From the NCBI RefSeq assembly GCF_023146395.1, contig NZ_JAGLCD010000021.1, positions 1 through 48,186 on the forward strand: a DNA stretch of 48,186 nt. The letters run 5' to 3'. This document shows positions 1-7,953 of the stretch, in pieces. The translations under genes and the position numbers were made by a program. Source of the stretch: Aeromicrobium sp. Its GTDB lineage: Bacteria; Actinomycetota; Actinomycetes; Propionibacteriales; Nocardioidaceae. Position 1 is the first letter of the stretch; each line of letters opens with the position of its first letter. The notes under the pieces are model-generated. The model saw only the letters and a program-made list of their open reading frames with translations, was not told the origin of the DNA and ran no database searches.

Positions 1-254
1 AGGGCATCACGTCCAACGCGATCTGCCCCGGCGCGATCGAGACCGAGCGCACCAAGGAGATCGGGCCGGTGTTCGCCGCCGAGAACGGCCTGACCTACGA
101 GGAGTACCTGGCGGACTACTCCAAGGACGCCGCGACGGGTCGCCTCAACACGGTCGAGGAGATCGGAGCGATGGCCGTCCTGCTCGCCGGGCCGGCGGGT
201 GCCGGCATCACCGGTGCGATGCTCAACGTCGACGGCGGCACCGCCCCGTACTGA
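1..254 (+). CDS. Short-chain dehydrogenase/reductase, C-terminal part
   Basis: This is the last 84 codons of a gene that begins before the window; the reading frame is open from base 3. The peptide contains the SDR substrate-loop motif N-A-I-C-P-G-A-I-E-T-E and ends with the family's closing signature, G-A-M-L-N-V-D-G-G-T, six residues before the stop. In classical SDRs these segments follow the Tyr-Lys catalytic pair, which lies outside the window. The substrate cannot be named. The gene runs toward the ABC importer operon and ends at a large hairpin that would terminate both. The family call is firm; the specific reaction is unknown. Confidence 0.85.
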   Translation, partial: GITSNAICPGAIETERTKEIGPVFAAENGLTYEEYLADYSKDAATGRLNTVEEIGAMAVLLAGPAGAGITGAMLNVDGGTAPY

Positions 255-337
255 ACCGGCGGACAGCGCTGACCGCCGGTTCGGCGCAGCACAGCAGGGG
301 TGGAGCCGCGGCCCCACCCCTGCTGTGCTGCGCCGAA
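254..337. terminator. Tandem hairpin, bidirectional terminator
   Basis: Two perfect inverted repeats lie between convergent genes. The first has 9-bp arms (254-262 and 273-281). The second has 24-bp arms (280-303 and 314-337) around a 10-base loop. There is no T-tract, which is common for actinobacterial terminators. The position between the SDR stop and the permease stop suggests that it ends transcripts from both sides. Confidence 0.75.
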
Positions 338-347
338 GCGTTCGAGG

Positions 348-1451
348 TCACCGCGGTGGCGGGGTCGCCTCACCCGCGGCCTGGGCGTCGTCGGCTGCCG
401 CCTCGCGCTGCAGCTGACGACTGCGCCTGGTCTGGCCGACCACACGGCTGGCCAGCGCCACCGCGATCAGCAGCGCCGCACCCTGGAAGAGCGGCTGGAT
501 CCAGAAGGTGCCGGGCCCGAAGGTGAGCTGCAGGCCCTTGACGCCGAAGGCGAGCGCGAAGTACGCGATGAGCGTGCCCCAGACATTGGGACGGCGCGCG
601 AACTGTGAGGCGCCGAAGAACACGGCGGCCAGCGCCGGGAAGAGCAGACCGGGGCCGACGCTGGAGTTGTACGTGCCGACCTTCATCGAGAAGACGATGC
701 CGGCAAAGCCACCGATGACCGCAGACGTCATGAGCGAGCCATAGGTCAGCCGCTCGACGTTGAGGCCGGCGAGCCGCGCTGCCTCCGGGTTGCTGCCGAC
801 AGCGAACAGGCGGCGCCCCACCGGGGTGTGCTCCAGGACGAACCACATGAGGACGGCCAGCACCAGCAGGTAGAGGGCCACGACGGGAATTCCGAGGACC
901 TGCCCGTTGCCCAGGTCGAGCCAGGAGGACTCGAAGGCGCCGGTGAGCTGGCGATTGTTCGCCATGAACAGCTGGAAGGCCAGGAGCACCTGACTGACGC
1001 CGAGGGTGGCGATCAGCGACTGGACCCGGAACTTCACGATGACCACCGCCGAGCAGAATCCGATCAACGCGCAGAACGCCAGGACGCCGATGGCGACCTG
1101 CCACGGCGGCAGACCGGGGTGGTTGAGGCCGAACCAGTTCATCAGGACCAGCCCGGTGCCCATCGTGGCGCCGACCGAGAGGTCGTAGACACCGGCTGCC
1201 AACGGCACCAGGAAGGCCAGCGCGACGATCGCCGTGACGACGCCCTCGCTGAAGGTCAGGCGCCAGGTCACCGACGAGAGGAACGTGTCGGGCCGGAGGA
1301 TGCCGAACAGGATCGTGAATCCGGCCCACAAGATGATGGCGCTGTAGCGGCCGAGCGTCACGCTGAGGGGGGTCGAGGTGGCCCCGGAGCTGGACTTGAG
1401 GCTGCGCCTCGCCGCGGGGGACACGACAGGCTTGGTGGTGTCAGTGCTCAT
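348..1451 (-). CDS. ABC transporter permease, sugar (CUT2/RbsC-like) type
   Basis: This 367-residue integral membrane protein has about eight to ten hydrophobic segments separated by short loops. It includes the stretch G-V-Y-D-L-S-V-G-A, which is typical of RbsC/BPD_transp_2 permeases, where the Asp-Leu-Ser-Val-Gly loop contacts the ATPase. The start chosen is the ATG at 1449-1451, which overlaps the ATPase stop as ATGA. An upstream in-frame extension encodes only Arg/Pro-rich shadow sequence of the ATPase gene. The gene is last in a binding protein, ATPase, permease operon. A single permease is expected because CUT2 importers use a homodimer. The substrate is unknown; operator sharing with the CoA-transferase operon suggests an acid rather than a sugar. 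Confidence 0.9.
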   Translation of the reverse strand: MSTDTTKPVVSPAARRSLKSSSGATSTPLSVTLGRYSAIILWAGFTILFGILRPDTFLSSVTWRLTFSEGVVTAIVALAFLVPLAAGVYDLSVGATMGTGLVLMNWFGLNHPGLPPWQVAIGVLAFCALIGFCSAVVIVKFRVQSLIATLGVSQVLLAFQLFMANNRQLTGAFESSWLDLGNGQVLGIPVVALYLLVLAVLMWFVLEHTPVGRRLFAVGSNPEAARLAGLNVERLTYGSLMTSAVIGGFAGIVFSMKVGTYNSSVGPGLLFPALAAVFFGASQFARRPNVWGTLIAYFALAFGVKGLQLTFGPGTFWIQPLFQGAALLIAVALASRVVGQTRRSRQLQREAAADDAQAAGEATPPPR

Positions 1452-2956
1452 GCTGATGCTCCTGCGACTTGCGCGTGATCGATGGAGGGGGCGTCCAGGT
1501 CGACACCGCGGCGGAGCTCGGCGACCACCCGTCCGCGGGACATGACGAGGACGCGGTCGCACAGGCGGGCGAGCTCGTCGCTGTCGGTCGAGGTGATCAG
1601 GACCGACATGGAGGCGCTGGCGTGGTCGGTGATGATGCCGTGCACCTGCTCGCGGGCGCCGACGTCGATTCCGGCGGTGGGATCGTCCAGCACGAGGAAC
1701 GCGGGCTCCAGGCGCAGGGCTCGCGCCACGAGGACCTTCTGCTGGTTGCCGCCGGACAGGGTCGTCATGGCGGCGTCCGGTCCCGAGGCGACGATGCCGA
1801 GGTCGTCGATCCAGCGGGCGGTCTCGGCGCGCTCGGACCTGTGGTCGAGACGGCCGACCACGGTGTGGGGGGCGAGGTCACTGATCGTCAGGTTGGTGCC
1901 GACGCTCATGGTGCTGAACACGCCGAAACGAGCCCGTTCACCACAGATCCACGCCATGCCGGCCGCCATCGCGGCGATCGGGCTGCCGGCGTCGACGGTG
2001 TCGCCGTTGATCGTCACGGTGCCCGCGGAGCGGGGTTCGCGTCCGATCGTCAGCGCGGCCACCTCCTCGCGCCCTGAGCCGGTGAGGCCGGCCACGCCGA
2101 CGATCTCGCCGGGATGCAGGTCCGCACTGAAGCTCAGGAGGGCCGTGCCCTCCAGGCCGGTGATCTGCACGGTCGCCGGGGTCTCGCCGGTGGCGACCCG
2201 GGGTCGCTCGATGTTCTTGACCAAGGACCCACCGATGATCAGGGTCGTGAGCCGGTCGTGGTCGACCTCGCTCGTGGCCACGCAGGCCACCTTCACACCG
2301 TCGCGGAGCACCGTGATCGAGTCCGAGACGCTGAGGATCTCGTCCAGATGGTGTGAGACGAGGATGACGGAGTTGCCAGCAGCGGCCAGGTTGCGGATGG
2401 TGGCGAAGAGCGCCTCGACGTCCCGCGCCGGGAGCGCGGCGGTCGGCTCGTCGAGCACGATGAGCGCGGGGTCGTCGTTGTCGGGCAGAGCGCGAGCGAT
2501 CGCGATGCGGGTGCGCTCGGCAATGCCGAACTCCCCGACGGTCCGGTCGACGTTGATGGGGGGACCCGTGCGAGCCAGGCAGTCGCGGGCGATCTGCTTG
2601 GCCTTACCCCAGTTGATCTTCACGCCGGCGATCTTGGGATAGGTGCGGCCGAGCATGATGTTCTCGGTGATGCTCAGGTCGTTCACGAGCCCCAGGTCTT
2701 GGTGCACGAAGCGCACGTTCAGCCGGTCGGCGGCCGAGGCCGAGCCGAGCTCGAGATCCTGGTCCAGGACCGTCGCGGTCGCCCCACGATCGGGGGAGTG
2801 GTAGCCGGCGAGGATCTTGATGAGCGTTGACTTGCCTGATCCGTTCTGGCCCACCAGGGCGTGGACCTCACCCACCTTCACGGTGAGGTCCACGCCGTGG
2901 AGAACCACGTGACCAGAGAACGTCTTGGAGAGTCCTCGGATGTCAAGGGCGTTCAT
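1448..2956 (-). CDS. ABC transporter double ATPase, RbsA/CUT2 type
   Basis: This 502-residue protein has two fused nucleotide-binding domains. The first has a Walker A G-Q-N-G-S-G-K-S-T at residues 36-44 and a Walker B ending L-I-V-L-D-E-P-T. Its signature loop is degenerate (F-G-I-A-E-R-T-R instead of LSGGQ). The second has the degenerate Walker A usual for this family (G-L-T-G-S-G-R-E-E), a good signature L-S-G-G-N-Q-Q-K, and Walker B F-L-V-L-D-D-P-T. The asymmetric arrangement matches RbsA, XylG and MglA. The start ATG lies two bases after the binding-protein stop, and the 3' end overlaps the permease start, so the three genes are translationally coupled. Confidence 0.92.
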   Translation of the reverse strand: MNALDIRGLSKTFSGHVVLHGVDLTVKVGEVHALVGQNGSGKSTLIKILAGYHSPDRGATATVLDQDLELGSASAADRLNVRFVHQDLGLVNDLSITENIMLGRTYPKIAGVKINWGKAKQIARDCLARTGPPINVDRTVGEFGIAERTRIAIARALPDNDDPALIVLDEPTAALPARDVEALFATIRNLAAAGNSVILVSHHLDEILSVSDSITVLRDGVKVACVATSEVDHDRLTTLIIGGSLVKNIERPRVATGETPATVQITGLEGTALLSFSADLHPGEIVGVAGLTGSGREEVAALTIGREPRSAGTVTINGDTVDAGSPIAAMAAGMAWICGERARFGVFSTMSVGTNLTISDLAPHTVVGRLDHRSERAETARWIDDLGIVASGPDAAMTTLSGGNQQKVLVARALRLEPAFLVLDDPTAGIDVGAREQVHGIITDHASASMSVLITSTDSDELARLCDRVLVMSRGRVVAELRRGVDLDAPSIDHAQVAGASA

Positions 2957-2958
2957 GA

Positions 2959-4098
2959 TCAGCTGAGGCCCCAGAGGGTCCTGTACTGATCCTTGAAGCC
3001 GTCCGGTCCGGGCCAGCCGTCCTGCAGGTCGACGATCGCCTCGGCCTCCTCGACCGTGTCGATGATGTAGATCGGCGGCACCGCGGCCGTGCGCTCCAGC
3101 CCCTGGTCCCACTCGCCGTTGGCGACGCGAGCCATCTGATCGGCAAGCGTCCACATGGCGTTCTCCTGCGGAGTTGCGATCCAGGCCGACGACTCGCCGT
3201 TGATGAGCGACTCGATCTGCGCCTGCTGCGGCTGGACGCCGACGACCTTGACGTCGTCGAGGCCGGCGCTCTTCAGAGCCTGGCCGAGCCCGGGCTCGAA
3301 GTTGCCGAAGGCGAGGTAGAGGTAGTTCACCTCAGGGTTCGACTGGAGGAACGAGACGATCGCGTTGGTGGATCCGCCGCTCGTGAGCACGTCGACCGAG
3401 ATGTCGACCGGCTGGCTGGTGCACGTGTCGCAGAACTCCTCGAGGGTCTCCTCCACCCCCGGGACGGCGTTGGACAGGGTCGGGAACTCCGGCACGTTCA
3501 CGACGCCGATCGAGGCGTCGGCGCCACTGTCCTCGATGATCCACGAGGTCAGCACACGCGAGTAGGTGTCGACAGCGGTGAGGTCGTAGCAGTTCGCGAA
3601 GAGGTTGCTCGCGTCACCTTCCGGGACGTCGCTGGAGTAGCAGCTGAAGTACGGGATGCCCGCGTCAGTGGCCGCGTCGAAGGCGTTCTGGAACGTGGCG
3701 ACGTCGCTGCCGGTGCCGGCGATGTAGTCGACACCCAGGTCGATGGCCTGCTGGACGGCCGAGCCGAAGTCGGTGGCCGGCGCGTTGATGCCGGTGTAGT
3801 CCCAGCCGAGCTCGGTGACCGCCCCTTCGAGCGCATCGCCGAGGACCGTGCAGGTCGGGTCGGCACACACGATGAAGGCCACCGACTTCTTCTCAGGAGT
3901 GGCGCTGAGTGGCTCGGTCTGCTTGATGTCGGTCGGCGCGTCCTGGTACTCGGCGACGAGATCCTTGACCTCCTGGCTGACCTCGCCTCCGCCGGACCGT
4001 TCGCCGTCGCTGGATGAGCTGCAAGCAGCCAGCGAGAGCGAGCCGATGACGGCTCCCGCGATGAGCAGGCCGAGCCTGCGGTGCCGCATGGGATTCAT
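2959..4098 (-). CDS. ABC transporter substrate-binding lipoprotein, Peripla_BP_4 type
   Basis: This 379-residue exported lipoprotein has a basic N-terminus and a hydrophobic helix ending in lipobox L-A-A-C with Cys26 as the lipidation site, followed by a Ser/Gly linker. The mature part has the two-lobe periplasmic-binding fold (I-D-L-G-V-D-Y-I-A-G-T-G and W-I-A-T-P-Q-E-N in the hinge regions) related to ribose-type binding proteins. The start at 4098 is supported by GGAGG four bases upstream. It is the first gene of the importer operon. Its probable promoter, with a perfect TATAAT on the minus strand at 4239-4244, sits between two inverted TCATGATG words. The ligand is not evident from sequence. 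Confidence 0.9.
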   Translation of the reverse strand: MNPMRHRRLGLLIAGAVIGSLSLAACSSSSDGERSGGGEVSQEVKDLVAEYQDAPTDIKQTEPLSATPEKKSVAFIVCADPTCTVLGDALEGAVTELGWDYTGINAPATDFGSAVQQAIDLGVDYIAGTGSDVATFQNAFDAATDAGIPYFSCYSSDVPEGDASNLFANCYDLTAVDTYSRVLTSWIIEDSGADASIGVVNVPEFPTLSNAVPGVEETLEEFCDTCTSQPVDISVDVLTSGGSTNAIVSFLQSNPEVNYLYLAFGNFEPGLGQALKSAGLDDVKVVGVQPQQAQIESLINGESSAWIATPQENAMWTLADQMARVANGEWDQGLERTAAVPPIYIIDTVEEAEAIVDLQDGWPGPDGFKDQYRTLWGLS

Positions 4099-4227
4099 GA
4101 TTCCTCCATCGGGGGTGTGCCCGTCAGTCGCGGCTTCGAGGTCGGGGGCCTCGCTGCCAGTGTGACCTGGGACACGTGTGGATGTGTGGGACCACTTCAG
4201 CGCATGGCGGCGTTCCCGTCAAGAGAA

Positions 4228-4256
4228 CATCATGAGAAATTATAAGATTCATGATG
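4228..4256 (-). promoter_or_regulatory. Importer promoter -10 flanked by inverted TCATGATG operator
   Basis: The inverted repeat CATCATGA (4228-4235) and TCATGATG (4249-4256) is separated by 13 bases. Exactly between the arms, read on the minus strand, is TATAAT (4239-4244), a perfect -10 box that would start an mRNA of about 130 leader bases before the lipoprotein gene. No clear -35 was found. The arms match words at 5334-5342 and 5410-5418, so the GntR regulator encoded next door is the probable binder (inference). Confidence 0.65.
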
Positions 4257-4348
4257 AGCAACTAGCCCGAGCTCGGGCACCGCGAGGCGCCCTCCCTGCG
4301 TCCGCCAGAGGGGTGCGACGTCGGGACGGGGAGTCCCGCGCCGCAGCG

Positions 4349-5194
4349 TCAGAGGCGCCAGTCGATCCGACGCTGGCCGGCCGACGGATCGCGTTCGAGG
4401 TAGGTCTGCGAGACCTCGAGGATGTGCTCGGTCATGAGCTTGCGGGCCTTGGAGGGGCGGCCGTCGAGGATCGCCTGAGCGACATCGGCGTGCGAGTGCG
4501 AGAGCATCTGGCGCTCGGCGATCGGATCGACCCTCTGGAGCACCTGTTCGGCCACGACGTGGGTCACGGCCTGGGTCACGAGGGTCAGGACGCGGTTGCC
4601 CGACAAGCCCGCGATCAGTGCGTGGAAGTTGTTGAAGTCGTCGAAGAGCTCGAGCTCGACGTGCGACTCGGTGTCGTACTCCAGGAACGGCGTGAACATC
4701 TCCCGCTTGGCCTTGCTCGAGGGGAGCTTGGCGGCGCGCTCGGCCAACGTGGGCTCGAGCGCGGCCCACGTGTCGAGCAGCTCGGAGTACGTCGCACCGC
4801 TCAGGTGGAAGTACAACGATGCCGTGCGCGCGAGGTACCCGGAGTTCAGCGGGGCCACGAACGGGCCGCCGCCGGGACCGCGCTTGATGTCGACGATCCC
4901 CTGGATCTCGAGCAGGCGCAGCGCTTCGCGCAGCGACTCGCGACTGACTTCGTAGCGCTCGAGCATCTCGGGCTCGGTGGGCAGCTTGTCGCCGACCCGG
5001 ACACGGCCCTCGAGGATGTCGTCGACGATCCGCGAGGCGGTGACCTCGGCGGCCTTGGGGGCGCGCTGACGCGGGTTCTGGGTGTCGGCCGCGCTGAACC
5101 CGCGCGGCGCGTAGACGATCGGTAGGCCGTGCGCTGTGCCGTCATCCGGGCGGGGGGCTGACCCGCCGAGAAGATTCGGACGGCGAGCGTTCAT
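4349..5194 (-). CDS. GntR-family transcriptional regulator, FadR/FCD subfamily
   Basis: This 281-residue regulator has an N-terminal winged helix-turn-helix (V-G-D-K-L-P-T-E-P-E-M followed by S-R-E-S-L-R-E-A-L-R-L-L, the GntR DNA-recognition segment) and an all-helical FCD ligand-binding domain in the C-terminal half, which usually binds an organic acid, often through a metal held by His residues. The start is the ATG at 5192-5194 with AAGGAA upstream; the longer open frame beyond it is only the antisense of the CoA-transferase gene. It lies between the importer operon and the CoA-transferase operon. Repeated TCATGATGA words at both promoters and in its own upstream region make it the likely local repressor of the whole system. 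Confidence 0.9.
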   Translation of the reverse strand: MNARRPNLLGGSAPRPDDGTAHGLPIVYAPRGFSAADTQNPRQRAPKAAEVTASRIVDDILEGRVRVGDKLPTEPEMLERYEVSRESLREALRLLEIQGIVDIKRGPGGGPFVAPLNSGYLARTASLYFHLSGATYSELLDTWAALEPTLAERAAKLPSSKAKREMFTPFLEYDTESHVELELFDDFNNFHALIAGLSGNRVLTLVTQAVTHVVAEQVLQRVDPIAERQMLSHSHADVAQAILDGRPSKARKLMTEHILEVSQTYLERDPSAGQRRIDWRL

Positions 5195-5333
5195 GGGATT
5201 CCTTGCTCGAGAGGGCGGGTGCGGTCCGGGACCGCAGGGCCGGGCCTGCCCACTCTGGCAGTTTCCTTCCGAGGATTCAACGGACATTCGAGCCGAGATG
5301 AGGCGTGTCGCACGTCGAGGAGTCCCCCAATGG

Positions 5334-5342
5334 TCATGATGA
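5334..5342 (+). promoter_or_regulatory. TCATGATGA word, putative GntR operator site
   Basis: The word TCATGATGA lies about 140 bases upstream of the GntR start, in the region divergent from the CoA-transferase operon. It matches the words at the importer and operon promoters. It could mediate autoregulation. No convincing -35/-10 pair was found around it on the minus strand, so its role is inferred from repetition only. Confidence 0.5.
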
Positions 5343-5399
5343 TTTTGGGCGGCCGACGCTCCTCGGTGACGCCTTGAGGTGCGAGGCCGGGTGACACCC

Positions 5400-5435
5400 T
5401 TGACTAAGTTCATCATGAGGAATAATCTGCAGGAG
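5400..5435 (+). promoter_or_regulatory. Catabolic operon promoter with operator word in the spacer
   Basis: A -35 box TTGACT (5400-5405) and a -10 box TAATCT (5423-5428) are separated by exactly 17 bases. TCATCATGA (5410-5418), the reverse complement of TCATGATGA, occupies the spacer, so a bound regulator would block RNA polymerase. Six bases separate the -10 from the GTG at 5435, which places the expected transcript start at the start codon and implies a leaderless mRNA. Confidence 0.75.
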
Positions 5436-6772
5436 TGACGCAGAACACGTGGATGAGCGACCCCTCCGATCCGGTGATCGGGGTCGCAAGCGACTCCTCC
5501 CGCAGCCCCCGACCGCGGACCGGGCCTCTGGCCGGCGTGCGGGTCGCCGACTTCTGCTGGATGGGTGTCGGAGCCGTGGCGACGCGCCTCCTGGCCGATT
5601 TTGGCGCCGATGTCATCAAGATCGAGAACCGCAAGCGTCTCGACATGCCGCGCCGGCTCCCCATCTACAAGGGCGAGACCCGGTCCTACGGTGCCGAGGA
5701 TCCAGACCCGGACCCGAACAAGGGCGGTCTGTTCAACAACTACTCCCGCAACAAGCTCGGCATCACGGTCGACATGTCCGACCCCCGCGGCCGTGAACTG
5801 GTCCTGGACCTGATCGAGCACTGCGGGATCGTGACCGAGAACTTCGCCCCCGGAGTCATGGAGCGCTGGAACCTGACGTACCCGGAGCTCCGGGAGATCC
5901 GCGACGACATGATCTTCGCGCGCATGAGCGGGTACGGTCACTCCGGACCACAGGCGCACTACCGCAGCTACGGGCCCGTGGTCCAAGCCGTCAGTGGCCT
6001 GTCGTTCAACAGCGGACTCCCCGGGCGGGAGCCGTCCGGCTGGGGCCTGTCCTACATGGACAACCAGGCCGCCTACTACAACTCCGCAGGTCTGCTGCTC
6101 GCGATCTACCAGCGCATGCTGACGGGCCAAGGCACCGAGGTCGACGTCTCGGCGATCGAGGCCGGGATCGGCTTGCTGGGCTCCGACCTGCTCGACACGG
6201 TCGTCAACGACCGTCCGAGTCGTCGTCCGGACTACCCGCGCGGCAACCGCCTGGAGCATCCGACGGCCGCGCCGCACGGCGTGTACCCGGCAGCCGGGAC
6301 CGATCAGTGGATCGCGATCGCGGTGTTCTCGGAGGCCGACTGGAAGGCGCTGCAGACGGTGATGGGCGACCCGGCGTGGGCCAGCGATGCGCGCTTCGCG
6401 ACGGCTGACCAGCGCATCGTCCACCAGGACGAGCTCGACGCCGCGATGTCCGGATGGACACGCGACCAGGACAAGCATCGCTTGATGGGCGCGCTGCAGG
6501 ATGCCGGCATCGCCGCCGGCGCCGTGCAGAACTCTCAGGACCTCGCCGAGCACGATCCGCAGATCGCGGCCCGCGGGACGTTCTTCGAGCTCGACCACCC
6601 GGTCATCGGCCCCGCCCTGTTCGAGGGCTTCCCGGGTCAGCTCGGCGCCTCGAAGCCCGACCACTGGCGGTCCGCGCCGCTGCTGGGTGAGGACAACCAG
6701 TTCGTCTTCGGCGAGATCCTCGGCCGTGATGCCGAGACCCTCGCCGAGCTCTCGGCTGAAGGAGTCATCTGA
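5435..6772 (+). CDS. Family III (CaiB/BaiF) CoA-transferase, catalytic-type subunit
   Basis: This 445-residue protein has the family's opening segment G-P-L-A-G-V-R-V-A-D-F and the L-L-A-D-F-G-A-D-V-I-K-I-E Rossmann stretch. Asp209 in S-Y-M-D-N-Q aligns with the Asp that forms the acyl-CoA anhydride/thioester intermediate in formyl-CoA transferase. Family members move CoA from a donor acyl-CoA to a free carboxylic acid in the cytoplasm. The GTG start at 5435 fits a leaderless transcript; an in-frame ATG at 5453 has no ribosome-binding site. It is the first gene of a 14-gene operon and overlaps the next gene, a paralogue that lacks the Asp, so a heteromer is plausible. The acid substrate is unknown. 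Confidence 0.9.
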   Translation: MTQNTWMSDPSDPVIGVASDSSRSPRPRTGPLAGVRVADFCWMGVGAVATRLLADFGADVIKIENRKRLDMPRRLPIYKGETRSYGAEDPDPDPNKGGLFNNYSRNKLGITVDMSDPRGRELVLDLIEHCGIVTENFAPGVMERWNLTYPELREIRDDMIFARMSGYGHSGPQAHYRSYGPVVQAVSGLSFNSGLPGREPSGWGLSYMDNQAAYYNSAGLLLAIYQRMLTGQGTEVDVSAIEAGIGLLGSDLLDTVVNDRPSRRPDYPRGNRLEHPTAAPHGVYPAAGTDQWIAIAVFSEADWKALQTVMGDPAWASDARFATADQRIVHQDELDAAMSGWTRDQDKHRLMGALQDAGIAAGAVQNSQDLAEHDPQIAARGTFFELDHPVIGPALFEGFPGQLGASKPDHWRSAPLLGEDNQFVFGEILGRDAETLAELSAEGVI

Positions 6773-7953
6773 TGGTGGCCGCACAGGTCCTCCAGGGAAC
6801 CAGCCCGGTCCGCGACCTCGTCGTCGTCGAGCTCGCGCAGAGCCCGGCCGGTGAGCAGACCGGAAAGTTCGTCGCCGACCTCGGCGCGGACGTCGTCAAG
6901 ATCGAGCCTCCGGGAGGTGTCGCGAGCCGGCACGTCGGCCCGTGGGCCCACGGACAGCGGGACCCCGATCACAGCCTCGAGTTCTGGGCCTACAACTCCA
7001 GCAAGACCAGTCGGGCTCTGGACGCCGCCTCGCCGGACGACCGCTCCCAGTTCGGCGCGCTCCTCGCGACCGCCGACATCCTGATCGTCGAGGACCGCCG
7101 ATGGCTGCGTGAGCTCGGCACCGACCTGGACGAGCTGCTGGAGCAGCGCCCCGACCTGATCGTCGTCGCGGTCACGCCATTCGGGTTGACCGGACCGTGG
7201 CAGGACTACCGCACGAGCGACCTCGTCGCCCTGGCGGCGGGCGGCATCCTCAACAGCTGTGGTTACGACGACCACTCCATCCCGCCGATCCGGCCCGGCG
7301 GCAACCAGGGCTTCCAGCTCGGCGCGAGCTTCAGCTGGTGCGCCCTGCTGCTGGCCCTCATCGAGCGTCGACGCACGGGCCTTGGTCAGCTCGTCGACAT
7401 GTCGGTCCACGAGTCGAACGCCGTCAGCGGCGAGCTCGCGAATCCTTACTGGTTCTATCCGAAGGCACTCGTGCAGCGACAGACCTGCCGACACGCCCAG
7501 CCCGAGCCGACCCAGCCGGCGTTGTTCGAGTGTGGTGACGGCAACTACGTCTACTTCGCGCTGATCCTCGCCGAGCAGAAGGCGTGGTCGAGCCTGCTCG
7601 GCTGGATGTCGGAACTCGAGATGGCCGCCGACCTGACCGATGCCTCGTTCCAGGACATCGCCTACCGGCAGCAAGAGTTCAGTCACGTCCAGGAGGTCAT
7701 CGAGGTCTTCTTCCTCGTGCAGGACGCGGACACCGTCTATCACGAGGGACAGCGCCGGGGGCTCCCGATCGGGCGGCTCAACGCCTTCGAGGACCTGCCG
7801 CTCGACGTGCACCTGCAGGAACGCGAGTTCTTCGTCGACCTGCCGACCCCGGACGGCGAGACCGTGACGTACCCGGGACTGCCGTACCGATTCTCCTCCT
7901 TCGAGACCGTGCCGGGACGTCCGCCGCGCCTCGGGGAGGGCCACCATGGTTGA
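6772..7953 (+). CDS. Family III CoA-transferase paralogue lacking the catalytic Asp
   Basis: This 393-residue protein has the family fold, with F-V-A-D-L-G-A-D-V-V-K-I-E near residue 40. In the segment that should carry the catalytic Asp it reads R-P-G-G-N-Q-G-F-Q-L, so the Asp appears to be replaced by Asn or Gln. The start ATG overlaps the previous stop as TGATG, which favours equimolar synthesis. Heteromeric family III enzymes such as BbsEF (benzylsuccinate CoA-transferase) are known, and a non-catalytic partner here is a reasonable reading. An independent enzyme using another residue cannot be excluded. The family call is sure; the partner role is inferred. Confidence 0.88.
   Translation: MVAAQVLQGTSPVRDLVVVELAQSPAGEQTGKFVADLGADVVKIEPPGGVASRHVGPWAHGQRDPDHSLEFWAYNSSKTSRALDAASPDDRSQFGALLATADILIVEDRRWLRELGTDLDELLEQRPDLIVVAVTPFGLTGPWQDYRTSDLVALAAGGILNSCGYDDHSIPPIRPGGNQGFQLGASFSWCALLLALIERRRTGLGQLVDMSVHESNAVSGELANPYWFYPKALVQRQTCRHAQPEPTQPALFECGDGNYVYFALILAEQKAWSSLLGWMSELEMAADLTDASFQDIAYRQQEFSHVQEVIEVFFLVQDADTVYHEGQRRGLPIGRLNAFEDLPLDVHLQEREFFVDLPTPDGETVTYPGLPYRFSSFETVPGRPPRLGEGHHG

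Noticed and set aside
4213..4218. TTGACG on the minus strand as -35 of the importer promoter
   Set aside because: The hexamer about 17 bases downstream (TGAAGT) is a poor -10, while a perfect TATAAT lies upstream between the operator arms.
5195..6784. Long minus-strand open frame continuing the GntR regulator to over 800 codons
   Set aside because: The extension is the antisense of the CoA-transferase gene and the promoter region; the HTH domain and ribosome-binding site place the start at 5194.
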